Origin: Gossypium raimondii
Taxonomy: Eukaryota; Streptophyta; Magnoliopsida; Malvales; Malvaceae
DNA: 64,000 nucleotides
Assembly: GCF_025698545.1 (NCBI RefSeq)
Contig: NC_068569.1
Span: 29,140,001-29,204,000, forward strand
Direction: 5' to 3'
Shown here: piece by piece, positions 12,985-24,739 of the stretch
How the letters are laid out: the number at the start of each line of letters is the position of its first letter
Numbering within the stretch: position 1 is the stretch's first letter
Notes under the pieces: model-generated
Told to the model about the DNA's origin: nothing
The model's input: the letters and a program-made list of their open reading frames with translations, nothing else
Database searches by the model: none
Translations under genes and position numbers: made by a program

Positions 12985-15360
12985 AGCACTAAAATCAGGA
13001 CCTCGATGACTGACCCATACTAATACTATGATGTGGGCACTTATTCGAGTTATGACCAACCATTCGGCACAACCCATATCGTTTTGGTTCATGTGACTTC
13101 CTCTCGTCCATATTCGTTTTGATCTTAGTTCCTAGATTAGACATCAAGCAAATGGCATATTGCGTCACAAGTAGACCTATTCATGGGCCAGGCTACCTGC
13201 CCAGGCCCGAAGGCTTGCCCGAAATTTGGGAGGGTTTGGATAAAAATATTAGGCTCGAAAAATGGGCTTGGGCAAAAAAATTAGGCTTGTTTAAAATATG
13301 GATCGAGCTCGGGCTTGGACTACTTTATATTATGTTATCTTTATATATTTTGTAATTTATAACACATAAAAAAAAATAAACATGTACTAAATATATAATA
13401 CTACTCTAATATAAACATTAAAATAATGTTAAAATGACTATAAAATAAATAAATAATTTTAATTTATTAAATATTTAATTAAAATAATATAAAATTTTAA
13501 AAAATTAAAATAATATGGGGGGCTAAAATGGGCTTGGGTTAGTCTTTTGCAAATATGGGTGAGCTTAGGCAAAATTTTAGGCTTATATTTCTGGCTGGGC
13601 AAGGCTTAGACAAACATAAAGTATATTAATATCATGCTCGAACCTGCCCCTTAAACACCTCTAGTAGTAGGTTGGTTAAGAAAAACTCCCACGACTCCAT
13701 ATTTTCTTTTTCTATAGTGGTAAAAGCGATCGATAAATCGCTTCAGTTCCTATATTGTGTCACTGCTATAAGCAATATTTGCTTATATTTTTCGTAGAGC
13801 CATGTACCGTCAACCTGAACTATGGGCTTACATTGGGGGAAAACCCTAAGACAAGGTTGAAATGTCCATAATAGTTGATGGAAGATTTGATACTCTGGTA
13901 CGACTTCACCATCCTAATTGCACGGGTTGACAATCTACGTCTTAATCACGATTCTGAGGACATACTACTGCATTGTTGTCGTCCACTATTCTAGCTCATT
14001 GTATGATTCATCCCAATCACCGTACAACTCCTTCATGGCAAGTTGTTTAGCACACCATGCTTTTCTATATGAAACCTTGTACCGATAATGGGTTTTGCAT
14101 GTCTACCTCCAACACAACAATCAAAATAGTGGGTTTTGCCTCGACCAAAAGTTTGATACATTGACTAATCAGCTTCACATCTAACTTTCAATGATATTCA
14201 GTCAATCATGTCTAGTGCAAATATGAGGGCCTTCATACTTTCGAATCTCCGACAGTTGTGATTTCTTCATAAAAGAGGCCTTGATCCTCTACCTACAACC
14301 TTTAGATGCATTCTGACACTTTCTCACAAATAATATTGGGTTTGATATCACGACTTTATAGTTGACAGAAACCTTTAAGTTGTACTGTTCTATTTTAGCA
14401 ATACAACTTTCCTCATCATCGTATTCTAGCCCAAGCCTAAGCTCTTTCAATTCCCCATCATCCGACACCTAATGGATTGGCAAAATTTTTAGGCACTTAA
14501 GTGCACAGGCAGTGTCAGGGTCGACATTCGTTAAATGGTGATGAGGATCAAATCTAGTTATCATGCCAGCGCCACGCTCGTAGAGTTACAGGAAGTCAAC
14601 GTATTCACAAACTAGATTTTCATCTACATAGTCATCAACAACTTCATTAGAATTAGTGTCGTTGAATTCATCCACGTGAGCATTTGGGGCTTACTCTTCC
14701 TCGAGCCTTTCTCTATGTACATCTAGCAACCCAAAGCTATGATGAAAACCAAAAACTAATAGTTGTATATTAGTAACCACAACTTGTGTTGGGTAATTGA
14801 ATTTGTTGCTAGCAAATGACGATGCGACTCCATAATAACTGCAATCTTCTAATCTCGCATTCAAGTCGAACTCATGCCGAAATGCAGAAGATCGTCTACC
14901 TAAGAAGGATGTAGTTTTATCAGTATCTGGGTTAAAATTTGAAGCCTGTTGATTTAAAGGAGTAGCGTTGGTTATCGGAGCTATTGATGACAACGATTGA
15001 GTGTATGCCTCAGGAGCAGGATTATTGTCATGTAACTACGTATACAGCTCCGCAGTATGCAAGTTTCTAAAGTTGGTATATGCATATATCATTGCCTCCC
15101 CATCATTATTGTTAAAAAGTTCTAATATTTTTTACGTCTGAAGATTGGATGTTATAGGAAATCTATAATACAATTTTGAAATCGCTCTTCCACAACGACA
15201 ATATATTTTTTGTCAATTCTTTGTCTTTATTTCATTGAGTTTCGTAGAATTTGTAAAGCTTACGCCTACATAATAGTTCGATTAAAAAAAATACCAACAT
15301 CAAAATCCATAATTTGTCCATCATAGTAGACGAATGTTCCAATATGGTTGCTAATCTTTA
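12985..15360 (-). pseudogene. Mutator-like (MULE/MuDR) transposase pseudogene, interrupted
   Basis: Reading the minus strand, conserved MULE blocks appear in order. They are an N-terminal IGTFVYYDGQ segment near 15340, a Cys-containing MuDR-type block ending SEIRKYEGPHIC near 14220-14330, YRKAWCAKQLAMKELYGDWDESYNE near 14000-14080 (20 residues of it diagnostic), and the first DDE aspartate in VQVDGTWLYEKYK near 13790-13830. A hAT-like element (13172-13663) splits the frame. Beyond it an ICLMSN block is joined directly to the C-terminal zinc-knuckle region GLCRMVGHNSNKC, so the middle of the catalytic and SWIM region is missing. The first knuckle Cys is Tyr. Many stops and frameshifts are present. 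No Mutator terminal inverted repeats were found. Confidence 0.7.
13172..13663. mobile_element. Non-autonomous hAT-like element (copy 1 of 3)
   Basis: It starts TAGACCTATTCATGGGCC and ends AACACCTCTA, degenerate inverted repeats of the family consensus TAGAGGTGCTCATGGG. The body shares 'ccgaaatttgggagggtttgg' and 'aaaaatgggcttgggcaaaaaa'-type blocks with 46025-46522 and 63150-63669. It is inserted in the MULE transposase pseudogene. Its 8-bp flanks (GTCACAAG and GTAGTAGG) agree at only four positions, so the duplication has decayed or the edges are slightly off. Confidence 0.65.
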
Positions 15361-15363
15361 ATA

Positions 15364-17168
15364 TAACTGCAATTTAAATTAATATAGTTGTTAACAAACC
15401 TTAATAAGACTAATACCCTCTATATTTTAAGTTTCATTGAATTAACAAACAAGTTCAATTATAATACAAAATAATTAAAATATTAATGCAAACATGATAT
15501 TAAAACTTCAACACAATTTCCATATCATATAATAAAAAGACGAACTTCATACAATAACATGGCCAAATTTTTTGATACAAGATAATACATATCAAACATT
15601 AACCCTAATCCCTAGACCCTAATTATATAAACCCCTCACTCTATGCACACCCATCATTATTTGGTTTAATCTCCTTACAAAGCTTAAGAATGAAGTTGAC
15701 AAAATTGTTTGGAGACCCTTTGATATCTAAATTGCTCATCCATGGAAAGTGAGGAGGATTTGGATTTCTCCTAAGGATATGGTTACTCATAATCAACAGG
15801 GAAGTTCTCTTTGCACCATCTTTGGCAACGGCCTTTACAAATTATTTGATTAAAATCTCATACCATTTTGTTCTATTTTTCTTATCGGAAGATATCGTCA
15901 ACCACATACTATCCAATTAAATTTATGTTTGACGTATATAAATGTTTCTCTTAGGAAACAATATTTTTGAACTTCCCACCTAAGACCATTATAACATGAC
16001 CAAAACTTCCCACCTAAGACCATTATAACATGACCAAATTAACTCGTAGATAATGAGGTTGACAGCAATTATGTAGGCAACAATACTGTCATTGTTCGGG
16101 TCCATCCTAAAATTTCTTAATTTTTCCACCAAATTGTCAACAACCTCTCGTTGCTATTCAATTCTTATCTTTTTTGCAATTCGGATAATCCTAATTGTTT
16201 TTCTTTGCAGAAAAGATTTATAAAGCACTATATTTATTAAAATATATGCCTTAACCCTAAACCATTTGATCATTTCAAATTAATCATACTTCATAAATTC
16301 TAAACCCTACTATCTTATGTCACAACGAGTTCACATAATGTCATTATATTCTATTCAGAAACTGTATAACCACAATATAATTACATTACAAAGTTTTCTT
16401 ACCTTTTATCTTGAAACTTTCTCCTTTTAATTTCGATCTTGAGAAAAAATAGTACTTCCACCAATTAATACAATGATAACCAACTAATTCTCTATAACAT
16501 TTAGATTTTCTTATATTACCTAGGTATATTGAACTTTTTCTATATTATTTGGAAAATAAAGCCTAATTAACATTTATAATTTTCCATATTTTTTACTTTA
16601 ATAATTCGACTTTTGCTGAAAAAAATAAAACATTTACAATTGGTATATCATTGTAGCATTTACAATTTCATATATTTTCTACACAAATTATTTACAATTT
16701 AAATCTATACATAATAATTTTTGTTACCAAAAATTAGTGACTGATTTTCGATACCTAAAATATTAACCTTCCTTCTCTAAGCAAAATTATCTTTTAATAA
16801 ATTTAAAACTTTAATAACTCCATGTATTTTTCCCTTCACTTTAACTCCTTTTTTTTCAAAATAACTCTCAATTACTTTTTTTTCTCAAAAACAACTTTCA
16901 ATTAATTTTTTTCAAACTGATACAAAATGGTCCCAAAAAAATTAGAGATTTTAAGGATCCCTGTGTTCGATAAGTTTGAAAATCCTGAACCTTTAGTCAT
17001 GTTGGTACAGGGAGCAAATGTTTCTTGTTACCAATTTGGACTCTCTAAATAACAAGAAATCTCTGTCCCTATACCAACATGACAAGACATGAGAAATCTG
17101 TATTATTTGGAGTCCCAATAAATTAGGTGCACCAATTTTAGCCCCAAATCAGCAATCGTGATGTCAAT
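15364..17168. other. AT-rich spacer, no gene recognised
   Basis: No conserved coding segment was found. It contains an exact 34-bp tandem duplication at 15971-16038. It may include the 5' flank of the MULE element. Confidence 0.35.
15971..16038. repeat. Exact 34-bp tandem duplication
   Basis: The unit starting ACTTCCCACCTAAGACCATT occurs at 15971-16004 and again at 16005-16038 with no differences visible. Confidence 0.9.
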
Positions 17169-17794
17169 TTAGGGTCCGTTTGTTTGCCAGTAAAATATTT
17201 TCCGTAAAATGATTTCTGGAAAATGTTTTACTTTTCTGTAAAATGATTTACAGAAAATATTTTCTAGTGTTTGGATGAATCTGTGTAAAATATTTTCTGC
17301 TGTTTGGCAGATTTCCTAAAAATATTTTCCGGAAAAGTTGTTTTTACATATATTTTCCTGAAAATAACTACTGTTCTGCTGAAAAAGGTCACTAATGGCA
17401 CAAGCTGACTCCTCAGTATGTGAGGCATTTAAATGTTTTTAATGTTTATTATTTATCAAAAGGGACACAAAAGCCCGTAGACCATTGTTTAACCCATGGT
17501 GAACTAAAACATGGACTATATAGGCATTGAAGATATAAGTGCCCTAATCGCATAAAATGTTTTCAGTGAGGAATCAACACCTATGCATTCTTTCAAAAGT
17601 TTAAACAGAGATATACATTTTCCAGGAGAAAAAACATCCATCATTTCATATCTGAATACACTTGTTTGGTACAAAATTGCTGAAATGAAAATTCTACAAA
17701 CCTCAGTAAGAGAGATTTGGATGTAATTTTCAATGCACTAAGGGGCAACTAGGGAATGCAAAGAAATACAGTAGTAGAGTAGCAACTACATCAT

Positions 17795-18134
17795 GGCTAA
17801 AGATCCAGAGCAGCGTGTTGCGCACATGCCTCCTATTGTTGCACCAGGCCCTGCAGGTCAACATGGTTTAAGATGATAATGTTACACTCAAGCCAATAAA
17901 TAATATATATATATATATATATATATGGTCCTTTCATCAAGGAGTGTAGCTGAATGTTGCAATAAGTTATTTTTCATTAAGAAAATGATATGTTGCAAGG
18001 ATAACTCTAACAAACTAACCTGGATCAAGAGGGAAAAATAAACCATAAGGCTCCAAGTATTCATTAAGTTCCATCCATCCAATTCCGGGCTCAACTACAA
18101 CATCCATGTCCCGAATATGCAATGCCTTAACTCT
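17795..18134 (-). pseudogene. Captured D-lactate dehydrogenase (cytochrome, mitochondrial) exons
   Basis: Two exon-like blocks (18134-18020 and 17850-17795, minus) splice with a TTGTAG acceptor, a GTTAGT donor and a TGCAG acceptor. The first encodes RVKALHIRDMDVVVEPGIGW followed by ELNEYLEPYGLFFPLDPG. The second continues PGATIGGMCATRCSGSLA. This matches the FAD-binding domain of plant mitochondrial D-LDH (FAD-linked oxidase, glycolate-oxidase-like), which oxidises D-lactate from the glyoxalase pathway. Similarity stops abruptly after SLA and is followed by a stop. No other D-LDH exons were found, so this fragment cannot make an enzyme. Introns are retained, so the source was genomic DNA. It lies inside the TIR element at 17172-20265. 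Confidence 0.85.
17903..17926. repeat. (AT)n microsatellite
   Basis: Twelve AT units, located in the intron-like space between the two D-LDH exons. Confidence 0.9.
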
Positions 18135-18139
18135 CTACA

Positions 18140-20140
18140 AATTTAAAAAAAAAATCACTCATAGTATCACAAATTAAAAACCAAATGGATAGAATTGCAA
18201 ATTCATTTTACACGATGGAACATTGATGATTTTATCACAAAAGTAATTGCAATTCAAGTACCTGATTACAAGCATGAAAGAACAATTAAAATTTTATACT
18301 TGCTCAAGAAGAACCAAGACATTTTTGTAGTAGTTCCATGACATTACAAAACATCTTATTCAGATGTATGTAATAAAATACAATGAGACTCTGCAAATGG
18401 TTTATCACAAAGTACTGCTAGAAGCCGACCTATGTAAGAAGTTTCTAGTTTTGCTACATGTTCAAGTTCAACATAATCCTAGTAGTAGTTCCATGACATT
18501 ACAAAACATCTTATTCAGAACATTTATTTGGGTGATTTCTTAGTTATCCAAGGAAAACAAAAGGGCATAAAAATATTTGAAAATTTTCTACTGAAACAAC
18601 AGTTGAAACTCAAATTTCACTCAATCAAAAATGACAAAAAGTTTCCTCGATACTGAAATTTACAATTGAACCCAATAAAACATAATATGAAACTAATGAA
18701 ACATGTCCAAAATATAATCCTTCAATAAGCATGATAAATTCCACATCATTATCCCCTTAATATGAGAAAATGCAGGATCAAATGTTAAAGTATTGAAGTA
18801 AAAGAAATGACCAACATATCCTTGTACAAAATGCCAGCAACAGATATCCAAACTTTTATTGACACTTTCAATAGAACTAGCATGATCTTGTCCTTCATCA
18901 CATTTAAGTCACCTGCTCTTAACTCTCTAAGAAGGAAGAGCAATTCTATTGCTAGGACAGAGGACGTACATAGAAAAACTAGCAGATCCCTAATGTATAA
19001 ACATAGCATTGAAGGACAATTTCTGAAGCACACTATTAACCTTGCAACAAATGCCAACTCAACAAAGTCAAATACCTGTGGCAAAATTGTGCAGGCAAGC
19101 TCATCAAGCAAAATCAGAAATCAGGCAACTATTAGCAAGGAATTATTGTTAGATATTATATATGTATAGTTTCTGTATTAAGAGATTATGACTGAACAGA
19201 CTCAAATTCCTTTTTCTTCTCTGGCCTCTCTTCTCAATTCTTGATTAAGTAAAAATTTGGTTTTAGAGCTAGTCAAGATTCAGCCATAGAAGCTGGAAAA
19301 GCACAAGAAATACAAAGAAATGGCAGAAGGAACTAGACTCAATACCCATTCTAGATTCAACTGGACACACTTAAGGAATCTAACAACCAGAAATATGCTA
19401 ACTTTGTGGAAAATCAAGAACATATCACTAGAATTTTGGAGTTAATGGATAAAAAGGACTACTAGCAAACCGAATCACGGGAGCACAATACATATCTTGA
19501 TTTTTAGATTCCATTGTAGCTACTCACCAAGGTGAAGGCAAGAAATCAGAGAAGTTACAATCAACGATGCACAAGTTAAATATACCTATAAGCATCATAA
19601 TTCTTGTTTACTAGACAACCATGCTTTACACGAAACCAAGAAACTGAAAATACTAACAGATGAGTCTAAAGTTAGTGTGAGTCCAAGCTAAGATCAAGCA
19701 ATCATTTAAACCCAACACTCAATATCCACATCATAACACAAAGCGTAGCTCAAATTGATCGGGTAAGACAAAGTTGAAAACGAAGGGCTTGATTTTTCTT
19801 TTTATTATTTAAAAAATTTATGTATTACATGAAACAAAATTAGAGAGAAAGGAAGGAAAACATAAGAGTAATCGATCAGAGATGAGACATTAGAGAAATA
19901 TGCAGATACCTCGAGGAGATCAGAGATGAATTTTTCTCGACTGTGGACCCTAATGTTTTAGGGTTTCTTCAGAATACAGAGGCAAGGCCGATGGTCGACC
20001 GACAGAGACGACGATGCAAAGATGGTGCGGTGAGGCCAATGAACGGAGATGAGGAGTCGGAGGAAGAGGGAGAACCACTACTTAGAAGAGAAGAGGGAAA
20101 ATGTCTTACGGATTAGAAATCGGTAAGACAATTTCCAAAA
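18140..20140 (-). other. Interior of the TIR element, possible noncoding exons
   Basis: No protein domain is recognised in either strand. On the minus strand a GC-richer block at about 20100-19915 ends in a good donor (CTCGAG followed by GTATCT), as a first exon would. A second donor-like junction is near 19078. These may be captured 5' exons or chance. The overlapping open frames at 18785-19169 on both strands have no family signature. Confidence 0.3.
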
Positions 20141-20560
20141 TTTGCTTTTGATTTTACCCATGTTTGTAAAATGTTTTCATATGGGAATTCATTTTACACA
20201 AAACAAACACCGGAAATTTCGGAAAATGTTTTCCGGAAAACATTTTACACCAAACAAACGGACCCTTAGATTCAATTTCATCTCTTATATTAATTTCTTA
20301 AAAAGGCGTGTATTATTTAAATAAATAATTATTTTTTGTATTATTCCAAAAAAACCCTTCATATTTTGAGTTTTTAAACGTTACACGATCAAAACTGAAA
20401 ATAGATAAGACTCTCGTACAAATCGCTTGTGTTGCACGCACGTGTGTTTAAAATTTTAAAAATTAAAATACTAATAATAAATGGTCAAAATGCAAAATCG
20501 CTATTTAAATTTAACGCCGATTTCATAAAAAGAAATTGAACGTCGATAATTTCTCTAGCA

Positions 20561-20896
20561 ATGGCAACAATCAGGGCATCACCGTCGACCTCCTCCGCCA
20601 CCACCACCCTTACCATCGACATCAACTCGGCTGCCTCATCCTCCTCGTCGCAACCTCAAGAAGCCCTTGTCCTCGAACTCCGCCCTAGGAAAAAGAGAGT
20701 TACCTGGAAAGAAGGAACCGTTGACAACGAATTCATGAACAAGAAGAGCTCCAAGATCTGCTGCATTTACCACAAAGAAAAGCCCTTTGATGAAGACGAC
20801 AGTGATGATGATTGCCATGATCATCATCACCATCCATCCCACGGCAGCGATTCCTCCAACGATGGCTGCAGGCTCAACCCTAGCAATAGCACCTAA
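20561..20896 (+). CDS. INH3: Type-1 protein phosphatase inhibitor, PPP1R11/Inhibitor-3 family
   Basis: 111-residue single-exon protein. The family core is clear: a Ser/Thr-rich N-terminus, the PP1-docking RVxF-type motif RVTW at residues 46-49 within [20 protein letters not shown], then [18 protein letters not shown] at 63-80, and an acidic, His-rich tail ([16 protein letters not shown]). Arabidopsis INH3 and animal PPP1R11 bind and inhibit PP1 through RVxF and a second downstream motif, acting in nucleus and cytosol. Length and lack of introns fit the plant family. The start is the first ATG in frame, and the leader is AT-rich with a possible TATTTAAAT at 20502-20510. The TIR element ends 296 bp upstream, so the proximal promoter may be partly transposon-derived. 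Confidence 0.93.
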   Translation: MATIRASPSTSSATTTLTIDINSAASSSSSQPQEALVLELRPRKKRVTWKEGTVDNEFMNKKSSKICCIYHKEKPFDEDDSDDDCHDHHHHPSHGSDSSNDGCRLNPSNST

Positions 20897-21184
20897 TTTT
20901 TTTTGTTTTGAAATATGGGTTTATTACCCTTTATTATTGATGTAATGAACAAATTTGATGAAATTCTACATCGGTTTTATATATTTCCTATATTTCCTTT
21001 TATATACGTGTGTGTTGCTTTGGGAAATGATTTATTTTGTTTCTGAAAAATATGTGCAATTGGTATGATTAATTAGCATGTGACAGCTAAAGATGAACTT
21101 AACCTAAGTTATTGCCACCAATAATTAATGTTTTGCCTAGTATTTGGGGGATAACTTTGAGAGATTGTGTGCTTGTAAACTATG

Positions 21185-21350
21185 TTTTGCGGATTTCAAC
21201 TAGGTGTGAGTGTTAGATATAACTATGTGTCCTACATGTTTAGTCTTTTCTGTGTATTTGGAGAGTCAGGTCTTTAGCTATGTCCAAATGTATCGGAAAT
21301 GGGTGTTGTAAGTGGATACTTAAAGAAAATTAACGAGTCGGAGTAAAATA
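21185..21350 (+). repeat. Short dispersed repeat (second copy)
   Basis: It shares 'gtgtatttggagagtc' and 'aaagaaaattaacgagtcgg' blocks with the repeat in SCPL intron 7, in the same order and spacing. Confidence 0.4.
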
Positions 21351-21534
21351 TTTTCTTTTTTCTACCAGTTGATGAGATGATCCAAGAATTCCAGAATCAA
21401 GAGAGTAAGGTATGCTTCGTACCTCCGTTTACTTTGTTTTGTAAGCATGTTTGATAATTGCTTCATTGATACCTATTATAACAAATGTCAATCTAATTTG
21501 CCTTTCATTGTTTTGACTCGGAATGGAAAAATTG

Positions 21535-22500
21535 AGATAGAGAGAACTACTATCCTTAGTTAACTGTTGATAGGGAGATGGAGAATCGAATTAGGAACAG
21601 CAATTAACCATCATGAAATATTGATTCCGTTTTTGTTTACAAATGCATCAAGCCACGAATCAAAGACTCTTGATGTTGGGCATATGTCATTTTTGGATGT
21701 TTGCTAGCTTGGGAATGCAGTTTTCCTTGGTGTGAGTGTCTGTTCATCTATTTCTTTTCTAATAATCTTGGTGTTTCCCTTTGCATTAGCTTCTTTTGTC
21801 TGTTGTTGCTATTGCTGCATTGGCACAGTTTACTTATGTATTGTTGGATGGGCGGGAGGGGGTTCTAAAGAGTTTGAGGGTTGGTGAAATCTGTGAAGGG
21901 CCGGAGGGAGGAGATTTGGAGATCAGAGAGGGAACAGGGGACACCAAGTAAAACCTTTGTTAGCTATTGATGCTGGAAACATGAAGCATTCCCATAAAAC
22001 AGATTAAACTGAGTTAAAGGAAACATACCCTTTACTCTCTTGATGCAGGAATTCTTGGAAAAGCTTAACTAAGCAGCATGCTAAGTGAAAAAATGGAAAG
22101 TTGCCTGATATTGTTTTTGAGCTTAATGGAAATACTGAGATAGATGGCAATTATCCTAGTTAGCTGCAATTACGATAGTGAGGGAATCAAATTATGAAGA
22201 TGTGATTAACCATTAACAATCGTTAAATGTTGATTCCATTAAGCCACGTCTGATTTTCTACAGTTGGATTCATAATGGCCCCAAATTTGGATGTTGGCTT
22301 GCTTGAGATTACGGTTTTCCTTGTGTCAGTTTCTGTTCATCTATTCCTTGTTTGCCTCTTGTTTTTTCCCTTTGCTTTATCATCTGATTTCTGTTCTTGC
22401 TATTGCTGCAGTTATGGTTTACTTATTTCTTGTGTGTGTGGTTTAGTCCAAAGGGTTTGAGGGTGGGCGAGAAAAATGGAGACGTGGGAGGAGATTTGGA
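21535..22500. repeat. Imperfect direct duplication, copies ~590 bp apart
   Basis: The block starting 'gagatagagagaactac' (about 21535-21950) recurs as 'gagatagatggcaattatc' (about 22134-22505). Shared landmarks in order are 'ctgttcatctatt', 'cccttgc/tttt', 'ttgctattgctgca', 'gtttactta' and 'gtttgagggt..g', then 'gaggagatttgga'. Substitutions and indels are frequent, so the duplication is old. Confidence 0.7.
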
Positions 22501-22779
22501 AATCAGAGAAGGGAATGAGAACGTGGTGTGACGAATGGGGTCAGCTACGAGGGAGAGATTAGAAAGAAAGCTCGTTCAAAACCAAAAAGGAGAGTTGAGA
22601 GGTGCGCAGCTGTTAAATTGTTCGGATATGTGTCGGGCATGAGCACTTGGATAAAAATGAAGAGGGAAAGCAACATAGTTTATCACTTCTGTCTCTCAAT
22701 CTTCTGATTTCTCTTCCTCAGTTATCTTGAATATGCCTCAATTTTTGGATTCTAATAAGTCATTGGAGACTACTTGAAT

Positions 22780-23060
22780 GGCTACCATCGGTTTTCCTGG
22801 TTCGGATGACTCCAACAAACAACTCTGAAATTGCTTTATCTTAGGATGAAGCTGCCAGCAAGATGCGTGGTGGAAAGCCATCTTGAATATGAATCGGTAA
22901 CAATTACTTCAATGGCTTTTGAAGACGCCATGACTGCCTCAAACAGGTCTGTGCCATTGCTTTGGCTTATGGTGAAGCTGTCAACACAATGTATGATGAA
23001 GAAGCCATCTTGAATGTACCTTATATTTCAGATTCTGATTAGGTGGTAGCTACTTCAATG
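22780..23060. repeat. Tandem duplication, unit about 126-130 bp
   Basis: The sequence around 'gatgaagctgccagcaagatg...gccatcttgaat' near 22845 is repeated near 22971 as 'ggtgaagctgtcaacacaatg...gccatcttgaat', with matching flanks including 'ccattgctttggctta' versus 'aattgctttatctta'. Confidence 0.65.
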
Positions 23061-23102
23061 GCGACTACAATTTGTGCTGGAAGAAATAATGTATGGGATG
23101 GT

Positions 23103-23106
<4 letters not shown>

Positions 23107-23148
<42 letters not shown>
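23107..23148. repeat. (AT)n microsatellite
   Basis: Twenty-one uninterrupted AT units. Confidence 0.95.
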
Positions 23149-23149
<1 letters not shown>

Positions 23150-23151
<2 letters not shown>

Positions 23152-24650
23152 CATTAATATTTGGATATTATATTAATTTTTTATATTTATAATTTTATAT
23201 ACTTGTATCATGTTTGTGTTATTTTTATTGGTCGTATTTTGTATGGTGTTCTAATTATTTATGGCAAAAAATTACTTACCTCATGTCGTATGAGTTTTCA
23301 AACCAAATCAGTATTTCAAGCTAGTTTTTCAAGTCATCCCAAAAAAACTAAAAGATTTAACTTTTGGCTTTTCAAAAGCCAGTTTGGGTGACAAATTATA
23401 AATTTGTGATTCATTTATATTAACTATAAAAGATAAATTAAACTTAACAAATAATTTATATTAATTTTAAAAAAATATTTAAAATTTATATTTTATATAC
23501 CACGATATTAACAATAAGTTCTCAAAATTATTATTTTTATATTTGTATTATAATCTAAGTTGAATATTTGTTAATACTAAAATAATAATAACTTGACATC
23601 CTGCTAATAATAACATGTGAAGATGATAAAACTTTACATTTGACTCAATTATAATTTTTATTGTAATTAATTATACCTTAAATTTTATATTTCATATACC
23701 ATAATATTAACAAATTTAAGTTTATATATTTGATGTATTACCTATATCATAATATTGATTATTTAATACTTTAATTATAATTTAAGTTTATATATTTCAT
23801 ATATATTATAATATTAACGAAATAAAATACCATTTAAATACATATTTTATCTTTTGAAAATACTTTTAACAACAATTATAAATACCGCCAAACTTTAAAA
23901 AGATATTTTCTAAAAGTATTTTTACAATATTTTTCAAACTCAATGATAAACTGGTCCTTAGTCTACCTTAAAATCTTAATTAAAATAATATCTCTATTAT
24001 TAAGATGGCAAGTTGACATAATTGAAGCATACAGATTTTGGTTTATTTTTGTAAGGTTAGAATGTGTTTCAAGTTGTTAAACTCTTTTGAAGTTTAGTCT
24101 TTTTTTTTTAATTTTAATTTTTAGTTTGTGGATTTAAAATTCAGCTTTAAACATTCAAAAAAATCAGCTTTAAATGTTAGTATTGTCAAAATTCTTTTAT
24201 TAAATTAATTATTGTTACATTGTCAAAATTCTTTTATTAAATTTATTATTGTGACATTTTGACATTTTGAAATAGAAAAAATACTCACTTAATAATTATG
24301 TAACAAAAACAAAAATCGTGATAATATAATTGAATTTATTAAAATAAAAGAATTAAATTTCTAAAATAAAAATTAAATTAAAAATATACGAAAAGTACGT
24401 AGGTTCAAAACATAATTTAACTCTTATTTTTTTAATATCTGAATTCTTTAGAGACATTTTAATACCTGAATGTTATTCTAATATAAGGGTCAACTATAAA
24501 TTTGTAATATGATTAATTTAGAAATCGTTAAAACTAACGAAAATTAATCACATTGTACCAATAGACCAACCCATGGAAATACGAAGATCTGTAAGAAAGT
24601 TGCAAGCTTTCATTATAATTTTCATGAAAAAATTATATTTTCTTATTATT
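23150..24650. other. AT-rich spacer, no gene recognised
   Basis: Very AT-rich sequence with degenerate internal repeats such as 'attttatatttcatataccataatattaac' variants between 23470 and 23830. No coding potential is seen. Confidence 0.4.
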
Positions 24651-24739
24651 CTCATAATCGCATATATTTTTAGTGGAATTTTTAGACTTACAAGCAGAAT
24701 TAAGGGTCAACAAGTATTGTATGAAAAGAATATTTTCAT

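Larger units (their letters stand above)
17172..20265. mobile_element. TIR element (PIF/Harbinger-like) carrying a captured gene fragment
   Basis: The left end GGGTCCGTTTGTTTG is matched by the inverted copy CAAACAAACGGACCC at the right end, 15 bp exact. Weaker inverted similarity continues through 'gtaaaatgttttccggaaaa'-like sequence. TTA flanks both sides (17169-17171 and 20266-20268), the 3-bp duplication used by PIF/Harbinger elements. The 3.1-kb interior holds no recognisable transposase, so it is non-autonomous. It contains D-lactate dehydrogenase exons. The superfamily assignment rests on the TTA duplication and the TIR; a 9-bp Mutator-type duplication was looked for and not seen. Confidence 0.7.
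20897..23106. other. 3' flank and duplicated noncoding region
   Basis: After the inhibitor gene the DNA has no convincing coding segment. It contains a short dispersed repeat (21185-21350), an imperfect duplication of a roughly 400-bp block and a shorter tandem duplication, listed separately. Exon-like GT/AG sites exist but give no recognisable protein. A noncoding transcript is possible. Confidence 0.35.

Noticed and set aside
17160-17185. Reading the GGGTCCGTTTG element as a Mutator (Pack-MULE) element
   Set aside because: The 9-bp flanks do not match (GTCAATTTA versus TTAGATTCA), whereas the 3-bp TTA does; a Mutator origin is not excluded but is less supported.
18785-19169. Overlapping open frames of 108 and 120 codons on opposite strands
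   Set aside because: No domain, no good start context, and inside a non-autonomous transposon; probably chance.
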